This document shows, in pieces, positions 45,640-57,952 of a DNA stretch of 64,000 nucleotides. The DNA lies in assembly GCA_014529385.2 (NCBI GenBank), contig CM043947.1, positions 121,592,891 to 121,656,890 on the forward strand, in the 5' to 3' direction. The stretch is from Adiantum capillus-veneris (Eukaryota > Streptophyta > Polypodiopsida > Polypodiales > Pteridaceae). The stretch's first letter is position 1; every line of letters starts with the position of its first letter. The position numbers and the translations under genes are program-made. Below the pieces are notes generated by a model. That model was not told the origin of the DNA and did no database searches. It saw nothing but the letters and a program-made list of their open reading frames with translations.

Positions 45640-46569
45640 AGCAGTTGTGGGTTCCTAGAGGGAACCAATTTGGTCCTCTTGAGCAAGACGAGGTCCTTGA
45701 TCTAGCCTCCACCTCACCTTCACCCTCAATAGCCCCCCCTCCCCTCGATTTCCCCCCCTCCTCTTTAGCCCCCCCCCCCGCCTCCTGCTCCCTCCATCTC
45801 TCCTCCTCGCCCCTCTACCTTTGCTGAATCCCCTCTTCTCGCCCACCTCCCCCTGTTCCTACACCCCCCTTTCCCGCTCTAGTCCCATAGTCGACCCAGG
45901 GGGCAGGGCCATCCTCAGCTTCCAAGAGATCTCTTGGCAGCACCTTTGCCATGAGTTGCTTGGCGAGAGAGGGACAGCCTTTCTTGAGACCCCCTCTTCT
46001 GGTACATATGTCTCCCTTTGCAGCAGTTCCTCGTGGTCTGACGTGCTTCGACATTCGGCACCGATGGGAATTCTTTGCCTATAACTTAAGACGCTTTCTC
46101 GGAGACTCCTCACCAGACCTTGAGGCAGCTTGCTTCAGGGTTCATGTTTTGTTCCTGGTAGCTAGGGGGATAGAGGCCTTGGACTCAACAGTTGGCTTCT
46201 CTTTTCCCCTTTGTGGCAGGGACCAAACTCAGTGGACTTTCGACTCAGTGTTGGAGTGGCTATAGACACATGCCCTAGAGTTATCACATGGGAGACCTAG
46301 GAGTTATAGACATGCTTCAAACTCTTTGTCCATTGGCCAAGTTTGTTGTGACACCTTCAGATGCAGCAGGATGTAGACACATAGTGGTCCACTTCTTTGC
46401 TGATACAAAGTGCCCGCCATGCTATGTACACATTCATGAGGACTCCTGGACAGAGAAGGTTGCTTTACGCATGGCTTGGTCTACTTGGGCTCGGGCCAGG
46501 CACTCTTTGCATTCATGCTTATCTAGAGGACGCTTGGATGTGGATTACTCCCCATCCAAGACACCCTAA
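45640..46569 (+). pseudogene. LINE ORF1-like region
   Basis: A Pro/Ser-rich start (45645-45827), then a globular stretch (FDIRHRWEFFAYNLRRFLGD, CFRVHVLFLVARGIEALDS, DQTQWTFDSVLEWL) ending in TAG at 46263. A second part follows (46288-46569, HIVVHFFADTKCPPCYVHIH). No CCHC motif is seen. It is assigned to ORF1 only by position before the endonuclease. Confidence 0.5.
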
Positions 46570-46609
46570 AAGATAGAACGTTTAGCTGGTGCATCAGCAT
46601 CTGTTCTCT

Positions 46610-47419
46610 CTCGCTCCCCATAAGAATCATCTCATGGAATGTATAGGGACTAGGTGGGCCCTAATTCAGTGTCAAAGGGGCCGACTCCGTCGGGAGCTAC
46701 AATGATGCCTTGTGGGATGAGAGATTGACCGTCTTATGCTCCACGAGCATCATCTGTGTGAGAGCCGCATTAGACGTTGTGGTCTGCTTTTGCGTGGATG
46801 ATATGATCCTTTTTGGTCAGCTGCTTTTGGATCTGGAGGCATCCAAGGTGGGGTATATATGACTATTGCAGACTCTTTGCAGTAGACCATTGTGGAAAGA
46901 GGGATTATTGTGCCAGGCAGGGCTCAGTGGATCACTATGTAGGTTCAAAGTTGTCTTGTGGTCTTCCTGAACATATATGCGGCCAATGTAGCGAGTGCAT
47001 GAGCAGAGTTTTGGTCACAGATTGTTGAGTCTCTGCCGTCTCAGGCAGAGCAGTGGTGCATCGGGGGTGACTTCAACATGTTGCAGGACCCCTCTGACAA
47101 GATTGGTGGTATCCATGCTACTGTGCATGGAGTTGAGCTGGCAGCTTGGGAGAGGCTTTGTATGACTCTGAGGGTTTTGGATGTGTGGCAGCATTCTAGC
47201 TTTGTGAGGCCCCCAGACAACCTGACCTTCTCTTGTTTGGACCGTAGAGTGGGAGGAGTGAATCTATCACGGATAGATTGCTTCTACACTAATGACCACT
47301 TCTGTGACTTGGATGGGACAGTTGGCATTTTGGCAGGTACATCCTTCTTGGACCATGCACCAGTAATCCTCACAGTGACAGATAGGCAGAGGAGGGGGGA
47401 CGATGCTTCATATCCCTAA
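46610..47419 (+). pseudogene. LINE endonuclease domain
   Basis: The region begins IRIISWNV*GLGGP, the usual start of plant LINE endonucleases with a TAG. After frameshifts it reads WCIGGDFNMLQDPSDKIGG (catalytic GDFN), then LTFSCLDRRVGGVNLSRIDC and SFLDHAPVILTV (the SDH-like end). This is an apurinic-type endonuclease that would nick target DNA. Inactive through stops. Confidence 0.82.
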
Positions 47420-47803
47420 GAGGGTCTTGCTGGGCTCTACTCTTAGAGAGCAAGTTGTGGCTCTTTCGACAGAGAGCTTAGACATGCAGGATTCTCTTGC
47501 TGATAGAGTGGCCTGAGGACTAGCTCAGCTTAGTCGATTCTTTCTTTAGGAGTCTTTGGCTTGCCTGGATCTGACAGGGAGTTTCTTCCCTACAGACGAT
47601 GTCGGAGCAGCATCTAGACAGCAGGCCTTAGTTGGAGGAGCAATTACAATAGGCTTGCCAGGATCTTGTTAGCATAGAGGAGCAACACCATGATTTTACT
47701 TTTCCATCGACGGGCATCTCAGTGGACACAGGTGCATGACAGGGTGACTGGTGCTTTCTGTGAGGTAGTGGGACCTCGGCATTCGCATGCCAAGGTCAGT
47801 TAG

Positions 47804-49435
47804 TTGATGAGGCCCGATGGGTCAGCTGCTTCTAAGCCAGAGGACATGTGTGTAGTTGCTACTGACTTTTATCGTGAGTTACTAACTACAGAGCCTCAGA
47901 TAGAGTGTCAAGATGCATGCAGAGAGCAGGTGTGGGCACATAAGCCTTGTCTTGCGACTGAGGAGATGTGTCAGAGGCTTGAGCTGCCACTTCAACTTGA
48001 GGAGTTGCACATGGCTCCTAGTGCACTCTCCCGTGGTAGTTGTCCAAGTGAGGATGGATTGACTCCTAGTTTTTTCTTGGAGCACTGGGACTTGTTTGGC
48101 CCAGATCTTTGTAGTGCTTTTCAGTACATCCTACACATAGGTGTGATGCCTGACAGCATGAGTGAGGGCCTCATCTACCTCATATCCAAGGAGGGTGGCT
48201 CCTTGGATGAGATTCAATAGTGGCGCCCCATCACCATCCTCAACTCAGCCTAGAAAATTATTGCCAAGGATCCAAGTTTGAGGATTCAACTACTTCTAGA
48301 GAGCCTTATACATGGGACTTAGACAGGTTTTGTCAAGGAGCGTAGTATCCTGGACAACATCTTTACTTTTTGGGAGTCTTTTGCCCTTGCGCGGCTCCGT
48401 GGTGAGGATTTGGTGATTCTTCTTCTTGATTTTGAGAAGGACTATGACAAAGTTGACTGGGAATTTTGGAGGGCACTCTACGTAGGATAGGCTTCTCAAA
48501 CGCTTGGATCAGAAGGGTGTCATCTTTGTACAGATGGGCACACAGTCAGGTACTTTTGTCAGGCTGTAGAGATGATCGCTTCATGCTCACACGTTGGGTC
48601 AGACAGCATTGCCCTCTTGCCCCCTTCCTCTTTTTGTTCTACGCTGAGGTGATGAGCAGGTTTTTGGTGTCGCAGCAGGTTGGTTTACGGGGCTTAGCAT
48701 ATTCGAGGAGATGAGCTACTGGACACTGAGTTTGCAGAGGACGCAGCCTTGTACTTGGATGGCCAGGAGGCCAACCTTCACAGGTGTAAGCAGGCTCTAG
48801 AGACCTTCTATTGTGCATCTAGCACACTGATCAACTAGAGAAATACAATGGATTTTTTGGTTGGTAGTGCTCCTGTGCCCAATTGGATGCCAGATGAGGG
48901 TTTTAGGTGGATCCCCTTAGGGAGTGCAGTTCGGTACTTGGGCTGTTAGGTTGGTTTGGACTTGTCTCCCAAACAGCAGATTGCTTCCCTCCTCCTGTCT
49001 ATCAGGAGGAAGTTGTTACATTGGGGCTCCGCACAACTTTCTCTGGCAGGCAGAGTTGTAGTGGCCAACCAGGGGTTGTTGGCTACTATGTGGTACATCA
49101 CTTCTTGCTGCATCTTCTTGAGTTCTTGTATTAGCCAGGTAGAGAGGATGATCAGCAACTTACTTTGGTCAAGGCATGACACTCAGATAGCCTGGGCCAA
49201 AGCGGCTTGGCAAGTCATCACTCTTCCTTGTTCTCAGGGAGGGCTTGGGATCATAGACCCAACACAACAGATCAGAGCTCTTCTTGGGAAGTTCATCATC
49301 AAAGGACTCCTTCTAGGTGAGGAGCCCTTGAAGGATTTCTTGCTACAATGGCTTGTGCTAGGGTGCCTCACGTTGGAGGCCCGTGGCAACCTTCGACCAA
49401 ATGGATTTTCTCAAAGATGCACAGAGTTGGCTTGA
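47804..49435 (+). pseudogene. LINE reverse transcriptase domain
   Basis: Ordered motifs: EDGLTPSFFLEHWDLFGPDL, MPDSMSEGLIYLISKEGGS, WRPITILNSA (after Q-TAG), TGFVKERSILDNIF (after T-TAG), VILLLDFEKDYDKVDWEF, then QHCPLAPFLFLFYAEVMSR. The catalytic box reads EFAEDAALYLD where FADD is expected, an Asp-to-Glu change. Downstream: RYLGCQVGLDLS-like text with TAG for the Gln, and LLHWGSAQLSLAGRVVVANQ. Several stops fit CAG to TAG. Confidence 0.87.
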
Positions 49436-50139
49436 GCGGGAGACTGGAGGACCACTTCGCTGTGAGTTTGCTCCAATCTTGGGAGCATCTACAGCAAGGC
49501 CTGGAGCAGTGTCATTCTAATTTCACGGAGGAGACCCTGAGACAGTCCCTTGTTTGGAACCCCATGGTTAGCACTCAGAGAGGCCACTTGGTTGGTAGTC
49601 GACCTCATGTTTCATGGGGTCCCATGGCAGCGGGTCCAACACACTCTTTAGGTGATTGGTTATAGTTTTCATGTTTGTCAAAGGAGCTGTAGGGCTTTCA
49701 GCTATAAGGCATGAGAGGTGTGTAGAGCATGTGCCATGACATCTCAGAGGCAGTACCAGCTGAGTGGCTCATGCCTCTTGAGCCAGCAACGCCCAGATGG
49801 ATGGGAGCCTTCATGAGACTGGAGGTTCTCATCTCAGTTTGGGCTTTCTCAGAGACTGTACCCTCCCTATTTTTTGAAATACAGGGTGAAGGATGCTTAC
49901 ACCGAGTTGTAGTAGAGTCCTCGCAAGCGGCAGAGTGCTGTTTTAGAGGATCTTAGTAGTGGGTATCTGTGAGAGGACTTGCGTCACTGATCCTGACCCG
50001 GCAGCTCTTGAGACTGGACACTAGGGACTGTGGGCTTGGGAGAGCTGTCCACTGCATGAGTACAATGGGATCCTCGAGAGTGTCTTTGGAGGGATCCATT
50101 CTCCTCTACAGACCACCCAGGTTTCCCTTTATTTCAATA

Positions 50140-50560
50140 CATTGTTCAATTGGGATGTCACATACTGGCAGCACAGAGAGAGGCTTGCCCTGTTGCAACA
50201 CCTCATTGGCAGGAGGAGGGTCTCACAGCTAATTTCTTTGCAACTTTTTGGGATAGGTTGTGGGATTCTAGAAAACCAAGGTGAGTCACATTGTTCCAGT
50301 TTGGTTGGTCACACACAGAGCTACAACAGTTCGGAGTTGGCTTGTACATAGTGGTCTCTCGACCGCATGTGCAGCTTGTGACCATCTTGTGGAGAGTCAG
50401 TGTCACTATCTTTGGGGATGTCCTTTGGTACAGCAGGTGTGGCTTTGTGTTCTTTGGCTGATGCCTACTCTTTCCACGGCTCGGCAGTACACTTGGGGGG
50501 CATCTGCTTGGTTCACTCTCACAGCCCGGCACTACAGTTTGAGCTATCTTCCACCAGCAA
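50140..50560 (+). pseudogene. LINE C-terminal zinc-finger (zf-RVT) region
   Basis: The plus strand reads CAACDHLVESQCHYLWGCPL and VQQVWLCV, with spacing C-x2-C-x7-H-x4-C, the zf-RVT motif found after RT in plant LINEs. The frame continues (50400-50945) as a Trp-rich tail with WFIWRARC-like text (LTLWFIWRARCFCIFEAR). Confidence 0.75.
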
Positions 50561-51091
50561 GATGATAGTGATGCAGGGGGTGCGACCTACATTCCAGCCT
50601 GCCATAAAGCTTACTCCACAGGAGTGGTTCAGTGAGATGGAGGAGTGTTGGGAGCTCATTATCAATGGTCTTACACTCTGGTTCATATGGCGGGCCCGCT
50701 GCTTTTGCATATTTGAGGCTCGCCCTGTACCACCAACAAAGACTGCTCACGATCTTTGGCTAGAGTTCATCCATACTCTCAGAGGACATCTTGAGAGACT
50801 CCAGGGCAGCTCCGATCGCATGCAGGAGCATCAAGAGGCTTTCCTTCGACTCTGGAGACCTGGGCCTTTTTTCACCATGGTCCAGGGTGTACTCAGCTGG
50901 CACTACCGTCCACCTTTGTCGCTTTTCCCTCCTCCCATTTCTTGATTTAGCCTCATTGTTCATATGTTTTTTTTTTATTGGGAGAGTTTCCCCATCATGA
51001 TTGTTGTAGCCCTCTCTTGAGGAGGTGGTTGTAGCCCTATGGGCAGTTTCATTCACTAATAGAAGGATCTCTTTCTCGAGAAAAAAATTTT

Positions 51092-51804
51092 GAATTGTTG
51101 CGTAAAGAGCTGGAGTCAAATATTATGCATGCGAAAGATGACATGGACACTTTTCTTGCTGGTGTTAAGGATAGGATATCACTGAGAAACTTATTTCTAC
51201 AAGTGAAGTCATTTTTGACAGTTTCCTTATGGAGACTATTCTTGATGCCTTGTCATATTCTTACCAGACTTTTGCTAGTACTTGTAGACTTATGACCCAA
51301 GGAAACCCTGAAGTTGTCAAGTTTGATGCATTGTGCACATTGATGTTGCAAGAGTCATATTCCAAAAAAAATAGGACTAGACAGGGTGCATCTAAACAGG
51401 CTTTTATTGCTACTCAAAGAAAAGGTGATAACAATAATGCAACCACTTCTCATGGTTCTTCTCCGAGTGTAAAATCACATGTTCCTAATGCTTCTATTGG
51501 CAAAAATTCATCTAGAAATTCTGGTGATAAGGGAAAAAAGAATATACATTGCCACTACTATAAAGATAATGATAACTTGATCAAGCAGTGTCCTAAGTTG
51601 AAGGCTAAAGAGGCTAACAAGAAAGAGGCTGGTTCCACTACTAATGCAGCTATTTTGAGTCTTCTGTGAAAGGAGGTTTTGATATTGATATTGATGCAAA
51701 ATGGGCTTTTAGTGCAAAGTACACTTATGATCCTTTTGTCCATGATGCATATTTGTCAATTGCTACAGATGCTCAAGTGTGGTACTTTGACATTGGTGCT
51801 ACAA
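51092..51804 (+). pseudogene. Ty1/copia gag and protease start
   Basis: The plus strand reads LRKELESNIMHAKDDMDTFL, then after a frameshift METILDALSYSYQTFASTCR and FDALCTLMLQE (copia gag). The knuckle CHYYKDNDNLIKQC has lost one Cys (C-x2-Y) and the His (N). After a stop it continues to DAQVWYFDIGAT, the protease active-site region (usually DSGAT). It is cut at 51804 by an LTR. Upstream gag sequence is replaced by the LINE tail. Confidence 0.85.
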
Positions 51805-52987
51805 TGTCATAAAATCTAATATCTAACCAACCCAATTGGTTTTCTCATATTCAACTAATTTTTTAATGTGGGAGAATAAATAAGAACAAGAGTTAGAATA
51901 TAGACATGTGCTTATGGATCTGTCTCAACACAAGGCCAAGGTTAAAAGGGGTCCAAATGACAGATGGTATGTTAAAGAGCAATGCTACCTAATGGAGCTT
52001 AAATACCGTAGGGTTAGCTTCATTAAAGACCTCCAAAAGTTAGTGTTCAAAAGTCCTTTGACCATTGACCATAGGCAAGCTAGGGCTGACCTTGAGGTGG
52101 GAATCCTACCCAAGCATGACGCGCTTGTTGGCTTGCTAAGTGCTGGTGGGAACCTTACCCAAAAGCTTAAGCTTTTTCTCACATGCTTAAATGACTAAGG
52201 TTCTTGAAGTATTCAATTCAGAGATAACTCTCAAGAGGCATCAACGTTTCCATGCTTGATTGACTAAGTCCTTGAAGTATTCAATTCAACCAAATGACTT
52301 AATAAGCATAAGAGACACATGTTCAAATGATCTTCCATATGTGGCTCTCACGATGTGCTTAAATGCTATTGGATAGGTTTTAAAGGGGTCCAATGAGAAA
52401 TTAGATACATAAAAAGAAATATTAAGTTCTTTCTCTCAAAGAGGAAAAAGAGGACACATGCTATTATGCTATACTAAGAAAGAAGAGTGTTGATAAGTGA
52501 GAAACTAATTATTTCTTCTATGGATGATTCTTCTTTCTCTTCTCTACCCTCAATCCTTGCTAGCTCTCTCCACCTTCAAAGGTGTTTGAGGCCTTGGGAA
52601 AGAAGCTTGGGATAGTTAATGCTTTTTGGAAATTTTATGTTAAGCTCGTGATGCATAGAACTTTCCATATTCATAGCATCACCAAGGTCACAAGGAACAC
52701 AAAGATTGTATTGTAACAAGTCTCTCTTGATGGGAGAATCTATAATACAAAAAGCTTTTGGAGGGGGGACCGGCTCCAAATAAATCCGGTCCTTAACTAT
52801 TGTCATATTCTCTAATACTCTCTCTCTTGCAAAAGTATTGTTCATGCCAAGTTAATTTAGTACTATGTTCAAGTTGCTACCATCAATTAAGTTCACCCTC
52901 TATGTTCTCAAAGTAATCTCACAAAAATGCTCAATCTAATTCTCTTAATTTTGTTATTCTCAAAGTTCATAGTCCATTTCCATTACA
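51805..52987 (+). repeat. 5' LTR of the chromovirus-like gypsy
   Basis: 1183 bp, from TGTCATAAAATCTAATATC to TTTCCATTACA, followed two bases later by an iMet primer-binding site. Related to 56416-57952 but with many differences and a length gap of about 350 bp. Best conserved near the end (GGGGGACCGGCTCCA, TCCGGTCCTTAACTATTGTC). Confidence 0.8.
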
Positions 52988-52988
52988 T

Positions 52989-53003
52989 TGGTATCAGATC
53001 ATT
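52989..53003 (+). other. Primer-binding site (initiator Met tRNA)
   Basis: TGGTATCAGATCATT matches the usual plant TGGTATCAGAGC site with one early mismatch and lies directly after the LTR. Confidence 0.85.
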
Positions 53004-53401
53004 TGATTTCTCTTTTCTTGCTTAAGAAGAAATGTCCTTAAGTAGACTATTAATGTTTGATTTTGTTAATTATATTAGGGTAAGTGGGACTGAGAACTAT
53101 TATCGGTTTTGTTGAGCCCACTATGTGGGATATGGTGCACACCTTGGGAGCTTTGGTCTTAATAATAGGGTCTGTTTAGACTTGCCTACGGCTTTACCAT
53201 TATTGAGCCATAAGAAGTCCAAAAGGAGCTATCCCCCGACAATTCTGCTATGTTAGACACACCCCACTACTCTTTGCAATTAACAAATTGCAACCGTGGG
53301 TGTAGATGCTTAAGTGCTTATTTTCAAAGGCTAAGAGGAGTAGCAACTAAGGTTTTGAGTTGCCAAAGAATACACTAAGTAAACACATAAGTATAATTAG
53401 C

Positions 53402-54790
53402 ATGGTTGACAATAACCAAGAGAGTAGAATGTACATTGATAGCTTTGATTTTGCACATGAAGGTGCTAATGATGATGCCCCCATGTTTATCAATTACCTT
53501 GTTACTAGGTTGCATCATGCTATGGGCAACCCTACTTTGCAAGCCGAAGTTACTCAACAACTTTGTGCTTATGGAATTTCCCTTCCTCTCCAAGAGGAGA
53601 GAGAGCTTAGGAGGCCTCTAGATGAGACCCCCAAAAGAAGGCTCTCTCCCATACAAGAGGAGTAATACAAAGAACAAGAAAGTAGTGAATCCCTAATTTC
53701 CTCTCAAGATGTGGCTCCACGAAGACGGAGGTCTGGACGATCGCCAACTCCTCCCATGAGGAGACGGTCAACACACAGTCCTTCTCCTCGTCACTCCAAA
53801 AGGGAAGAGAAGAAAAAAAGGAAGAAAAGGTCAAGAAAGAGGTCACCCTCTTCTCCTTATTCGCCTTCCTCCTCTCCTGAAGAAAGCTATGGCTATTCTC
53901 CTATAGAATACAAGAGGGGAGGACATTGCAAATCATACCCTGCATGGCAAAGATCACAAAACCTCGAGAAGTTCAAAGAGGGAAGAAAAAGTATCTATTT
54001 TCTCACCTATGATGGCACCTTTGGTGCCACCAACAAAGTATTGTCCTTCATCCAACAATTTAATGAAGCCTTTTTAGATGAGGGCTTCATGGAGTCCTCC
54101 AAGCTACACCATGTAGCTATGCACTTCCAAAAATTGGCTCGTCAATGGTGGGCTAACCTTCATGGCAACGATGAAGCCCCAAAGACATGGAAATCTCTAC
54201 AAATTTCCATCATGAAGCAATTCCTTGCAAGTGATGCAAAGGAAAAAGTACTTACCGAATGGTGCATTTTGAAGCTTCTCTCACATGAGTCTATTCACAA
54301 ATATGTGGACAAGTTTTGGGAGTTACATCTCAAGGCTACTGTCTTCCAAAAGATAGACTTTGCCAAGCAAAAGAAAATTTTTTGTGTGGGATTACGTGAA
54401 GAAATGGCCGAGTATGTCAACTCCCAATGGTCTAGTTTTATCATCGAAGTATTCACCACACCATGGTTGCTTCTGGCATCAATTTCCAACAAGGGGCTAG
54501 ACGGAATGTCAAACCCATGGAAAAAAAAGACAAAAATGATGCAAAGGGGAAAACCAATGTTCAAAATTCTTCCCAAGGCACTTCCTACAACAACAACAAT
54601 AGGTCCAAGGAAAGAAAGTTTACAAAGGTAAAAAAAAACTCTCTCATGAAGAGCTTGAAGCTTTTTGAAAAAAGGACCATAAGTGTTTTCAATATGGGGA
54701 GCAAGGACATGGCTATCATTCTTGCACCAAAAAAAGTGCTCGCAATGAGACTCCTAGGGCTTCCACCATCATCGAAGCTCTAAAAGAGGA
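53402..54790 (+). pseudogene. Ty3/gypsy gag
   Basis: One frame from MVDNNQESRMYIDSFD at 53402, through a TAA at 53663-53665 (CAA would fit), into a basic Ser/Arg region (APRRRRSGRSPTPPMRRRS). The capsid domain follows (TYDGTFGATNKVLSFIQQFN, FQKLARQWWANLHGND). A frameshift precedes the knuckle CFQYGEQGHGYHSC (54690-54735), where Tyr replaces the second Cys (TGT to TAT). Gag is followed without protease or RT by an RNase H fragment, so the middle of pol is deleted. Confidence 0.85.
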
Positions 54791-54829
54791 TGCTCATTGC
54801 AAAGGATCATCTCTCTCCTAAGTTCTATA

Positions 54830-55780
54830 TGCTTAATTCGTGGAAGCACTATTTATTAGGGACTCCTTTCATTCTGCGAACGGATCACCAAAGCCTTAAG
54901 TACTAAATTCATGATGCAGACCAAGATCTCCGACAACAAATGAGGTGGGTAAATTTCCTTTTTCAATTTCACTTTCATATTGCTCACATTGCTGGATAGC
55001 ATAATCAAGTAGCCAATGCACTCTCAAGATGATTGAGAGTGAATGCGGTATCCATAGCAACTCACAATGATCTATCTTGTATGATAGATGAGTACGCTAT
55101 CGATCCTGATTTTAGAGATGTGATTTCAGCCCTTGCACTAGGGAAGAAGGAAGAACCATTTACCCTACAAGATGGTTATCTTCTCTATGGGAATAGACTA
55201 TGCGTTACTAACTCACTACGTGAGAAAGTAATGTATGAATCTCATGCTCCTCCTTATGTGGGGCATAGAGGAATTCAGTCTACCCTAAAAGGGATAAAAA
55301 CATACTTCTATGGGCTTGCCATGAAAGCAAACATACAACGGTATGTTTCAAAATGTGTGGCACACGACGGGCAAGAATCCTATGGGACACCAAAAGTACT
55401 ATGCTAAACTAGAAAAAAGGTACTATGGCCCCTTTTAGATTCTTAGGCCAATCAATGAGATGACCTATCAACTCAAATTGCCCAACCATTGGCTCATGCA
55501 TACTGCTTTCTACGTGAGCCTATTAAAGCCTTACAAAGGAGAGCCACCTCAAGAAGCAATCATTGAAGACCCACCAGAGATCTAAGACCAAGAAGAGGTG
55601 CTAGAGCCAGAGTCCATTCTCCGACATGAAGATAAGGTATTACAGGCGATAAGACTATCTGACAATATCTTATCAAGTTTAAAAATTATCCTTTTGAAGA
55701 TGCTAGATTGATGCAAGGCATACAATAAAATGATAACCTAAACCTTGTCAATGCTTACCATGACTCCCTAGAGTAAGCAA
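54830..55780 (+). pseudogene. RNase H end, integrase and chromodomain-like tail
   Basis: The RNase H end reads FILRTDHQSLKY. Integrase begins with KKEEPFTLQDGYLLYGNRLC and ESHAPPYVGHRGIQ, nearly identical to the copy at 15.4-15.7 kb, then loses its catalytic core. The C-terminus reads MTYQLKLPNHWLMHTAFYVS, LLKPYKGEPPQEA, SILRHEDKVL and YLIKFKNYPFEDARLMQ. The last resembles a chromodomain with its Trp residues lost. Placement in the chromovirus branch rests on this tail. Confidence 0.75.
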
Positions 55781-55820
55781 ATGTAAATATGTATAAATGA
55801 ACAAAGTTTTTGTCTTACAA

Positions 55821-56390
55821 GACTATGTTTTTATTTATCGTGCACACATGTTAATAAGTATGCATGCTTAGGATCATGTTTGTGGGGACGACGTCTCCTG
55901 AATACCAAGTAGAGTTTTTCACTCTACTATGGAAGATTGGTATGGACTAAAGTGCAGACATGCTTGCGGCAGGTAAGGCTCTCAAGCACCAAATGGACTA
56001 GTCATCCATTCTGGAATGGTGTCGTAGGGTAAAATAGGGGTCCTCTACACTCTAGCAAACGAACCAATGACTAGGCTTCATCTTCTCTACTTCATAGTCG
56101 AGGACGACTATGTTTTTATTTATTGTGCACACATGTTAATAAGTATGCATGCTTAGGATCATATTTGTGGGGACGACGTCTCCTGAATACCAAGTAGAGT
56201 TTTTCACTCTACTATGGAAGATTGGTATGGACTAAAGTGCGGACATGCTTGCGGCAGGTAAGGCTCTCAAGCACCAGATGGACTAGTCATCCATTCTGGA
56301 ATGGTGTCGTAGGGTAAAATAGGGGTCCTCTACACTCTAGCAAACGAACCAATGACTAGGCTTCATCTTCTCTACTTCATAGTCGAGGAC
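55821..56390 (+). repeat. 285-bp tandem duplication before the 3' LTR
   Basis: Two almost identical units (55821-56105 and 56106-56390), each from GACTATG to AGTCGAGGAC. They lie between the end of pol and the polypurine tract, so they are 3' untranslated sequence. Confidence 0.93.
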
Positions 56391-56401
56391 GACTATGATT
56401 T

Positions 56402-57952
56402 CAAGAGAGAGGTAATGTCATAAAAACTAATATCTAATACTCCCAAATGATTTTCTCATGTTAAAGTGATCATTTAATATGGGGAACTACCAAGGAAGTA
56501 AAAGCTAGAATATTGGTAAGGCTGCCAGACCGGTCTCTATCCGGGATCCAAAGAAGGGAAAATAGGGATCCAAAGGGGAACAGTCTGCAAAAGAGCAATG
56601 TGCTTCAATGCAGCTTAAAAGACCTAAGTTTCAGCTCCATTAATACTTCCAGAGGCCAAGGTTTCAAAAATTAACTCATTTATCCAATGGCCAAAGCAAG
56701 GCAAAAATTGGATGGTCATGGGAACACTAAAAAGTCTTCCCACATCCCTAGGAAGGAGGGGGCGAGCCCTTTTAGTAGGGGATAAAAGAGAAACACACAC
56801 ACACACACACTCCAAGGCTCCCCCTTTGCACAAAGGGGATACTAGACACACGTCAGGCTCCTAGGCTAGTTGCCCCCAATCTCCCCTCAAATCCTATCGG
56901 ATGGCCATAGAGGTGGACCAATGAGAATTAGGCTAGAGTAAATTTAGTCTAATGAGTTTTAAAATGCTTGATAAAAGAACCAATAGAAATTAAGCTCCCT
57001 AAAAGACTATTGGACAGTGTACCAAGGGTCCAATGAGCATTCAACAACCCATTGGCTTGCCTGATTCCTATTGGGCCAAAGGACTAAGAGTTCCAATGAG
57101 AGTTTAATTGAATTATTTAATTACCTAAAGCTCTCACAAAAGGGGAAAGGGGGACACTTCTCAAAAGTCTATCAACTATGCTTCTAATTTGTGATTGTCT
57201 AAGCTTAATAGGAGCCAATGGGAGGCCAACATGAGAAAATAGCAAGAGGGGTCGACGAAGATGAGAGAGAGAGGGATGTATTTTACTCTAACACAATGCT
57301 ACACACACACACACACACACACACACAAAACTAATGTGTGCAAGAAGAACTCTATCTCCTTCCCCAAGCATTGAGAAGTTGAGGCCTACACCAACAACTC
57401 TTGGCTATAGAATGCAAATCCAACCAAGAGCCAAGCTTCCATGGCATGCTCATCTCCTCTACCATGCTAATTACTAATCTAAGCTATGCTATTATAGTGA
57501 TTATGTGAGGAGAATACTTATTTCTTCTAAGATACCTCTTGTTCCTCTCAATCTATCCTCAGTCCTTGCTAGCTCTCACCATTTATGAAGGTGTAAGAGG
57601 TCTTGGGACTGAGGCTAGGGACACTAGGTGTGTTTTTCAAGCATAATTTGGTGTATGAAGCTTCCATCTTCATTGCACCAACAAGTTTTGTCAAGGAAAA
57701 CAAGAATTGTATTGTACAAAAGATGGAAGAAGCTATAATACAGAGCCTTTATGGAGGGGGGACTGGCTCCATGTAAATCCGGTCCTTGACTATTGTCAAT
57801 TGTTCTATTTCTCTCTCTTTTCAAGTATTGTCAATGCCAAATTAGCTTGGTGTAAATTGCTATGTTGCTTTCTCAATTAAGTACTCTCTCTATGCTCATT
57901 AGGAACTTGAGTTCTTAAAGAAATTCTCACTGTGTTATCAATTTCCGCTACA
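56402..57952 (+). repeat. Polypurine tract and 3' LTR of the chromovirus-like gypsy
   Basis: A purine-rich tract (AAGAGAGAGG, 56403-56412) precedes TGTCATAAAAACTAATATC (56416). The LTR ends ATTTCCGCTACA at 57952 (1537 bp). Flanking five bases are TACAA on the left element border and CACAA here, so an imperfect target duplication is possible. (AC)n tracts lie at 56793-56810 and 57301-57327. Confidence 0.78.

Larger units (their letters stand above)
45400..51090 (+). mobile_element. Plant L1-type LINE, decayed
   Basis: The order is ORF1-like region, endonuclease, reverse transcriptase, C-terminal zinc finger and an A-rich 3' end (CTCGAGAAAAAAA at about 51077-51090). The 5' end is taken at the junction with the repeat at 45399. 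The next sequence (51092 on) is a copia gag. No target duplication is visible. Many in-frame TAGs and frameshifts show that it is dead. Confidence 0.85.
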
